Part shown: positions 63,652 through 64,000 of the stretch, piece after piece
Position numbering within the stretch: the first letter of the stretch is position 1
How the letters are laid out: every line of letters begins with the position of its first letter
Origin: Rhodosorus marinus
Taxonomy: Eukaryota; Rhodophyta; Stylonematophyceae; Stylonematales; Stylonemataceae
Direction of reading: 5' to 3'
NCBI GenBank assembly: GCA_029953675.1
Contig: JAMWBK010000010.1
Span: 1-64,000 of the forward strand
Length of the DNA: 64,000 nt
Position numbers and translations under genes: made by a program
The notes under the pieces: model-generated
The model's database searches: none
The model's input: only the letters and a program-made list of their open reading frames with translations
Told to the model about the DNA's origin: nothing

Positions 63652-64000
63652 CTCATCCGATTCGCATCAGCTTGATGACGTCGGAATCAAACTACGGTGA
63701 ACATGGCAAGTCATAACTTAGTTCCCTACCACGAACGCTTCAGCTCACCTAAACATATCTCAGCAAATCGCAGGCCCCAATACAGGTCTTGAACCTCCCC
63801 AAAATCGAAATATATTTCTCTAGATTAAATAGACAGCAGATTAGGCCAGTTTCCAAGGCTTACAGTGTTTAGCGGTTTCGCCCTTTTTCTTCGATTAATC
63901 AGCACGAGCTCAAATTCCCGGTGACTCCTACTCGGAGCTCAGAGCTCGCATTTTGCTCCGTTTTACCACCTTAAATGGCTTATGAAGAGTTTTGACTTTT
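63652..64000. other. Right edge, nothing assigned
   Basis: No frame or motif that I can support; may hold the promoter or first exon of the dsRBD gene. Confidence 0.35.

Noticed and set aside
54600-64000. tRNA or rRNA genes
   Set aside because: No convincing cloverleaf, A/B box pair or conserved rRNA stretch was noticed on either strand.

Overview
The window looks like the end of a chromosome from a eukaryote of moderate GC content, probably an alga or other protist. The evidence is a telomere-like array at the left edge, about 55 kb crowded with retrotransposon copies, and a spliced Dicer-type gene at the right edge whose introns of 39-166 nt can be placed with the reading frame kept. The species cannot be fixed from the sequence.

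Layout. Positions 1-841 are tandem copies of a 16-nt unit (GGGGTTACGTTAGTCT). The unit is G-rich up to about 480 and then flips to the C-rich strand. From 842 to about 54,625 almost everything is retrotransposon sequence, broken by two small islands with secreted-protein genes (8.4-10.8 kb and 25.3-27.8 kb). From 54,660 to 64,000 the DNA is mostly single copy: two short element fragments, about 2.4 kb with no recognisable gene, then a Dicer-like gene and a double-stranded-RNA-binding-domain gene, both on the minus strand.

Mobile elements. Three related non-LTR retrotransposon families are present, called A, B and C here. Each has an ORF1 with a conserved NVRP block and an ORF2 with a reverse transcriptase (catalytic box HDD instead of the usual ADD) and a C-terminal restriction-like endonuclease (Cys/His knuckle, then a (P/A)D-X14-D core). 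Family A sits inside telomere-type repeats at 842-3295 and directly behind one at 32,548. Its third copy interrupts a copia element at a near match to the telomere unit, with a GGTTACC target duplication. Family B is the commonest and ends in short tandem tails (AGTAAAGTCC-like or AATAAAACC-like). Family C ends in a constant CAGCCTCCGATTAAACCATTCG block. Two copia-type LTR elements are also present. One (about 44.6-54.6 kb) carries three nested insertions whose target duplications can be removed on paper to restore the copia frame.

The main story is a candidate telomere-targeted, endonuclease-bearing retrotransposon living in an unusual long telomeric repeat. Supporting details are UAAUG-type coupling of its two ORFs, a 3' UTR hairpin with compensatory changes, and telomere repeat captured at a deletion junction. 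All other open frames longer than 60 codons that are not listed were judged to be antisense or frame shadows of these elements.
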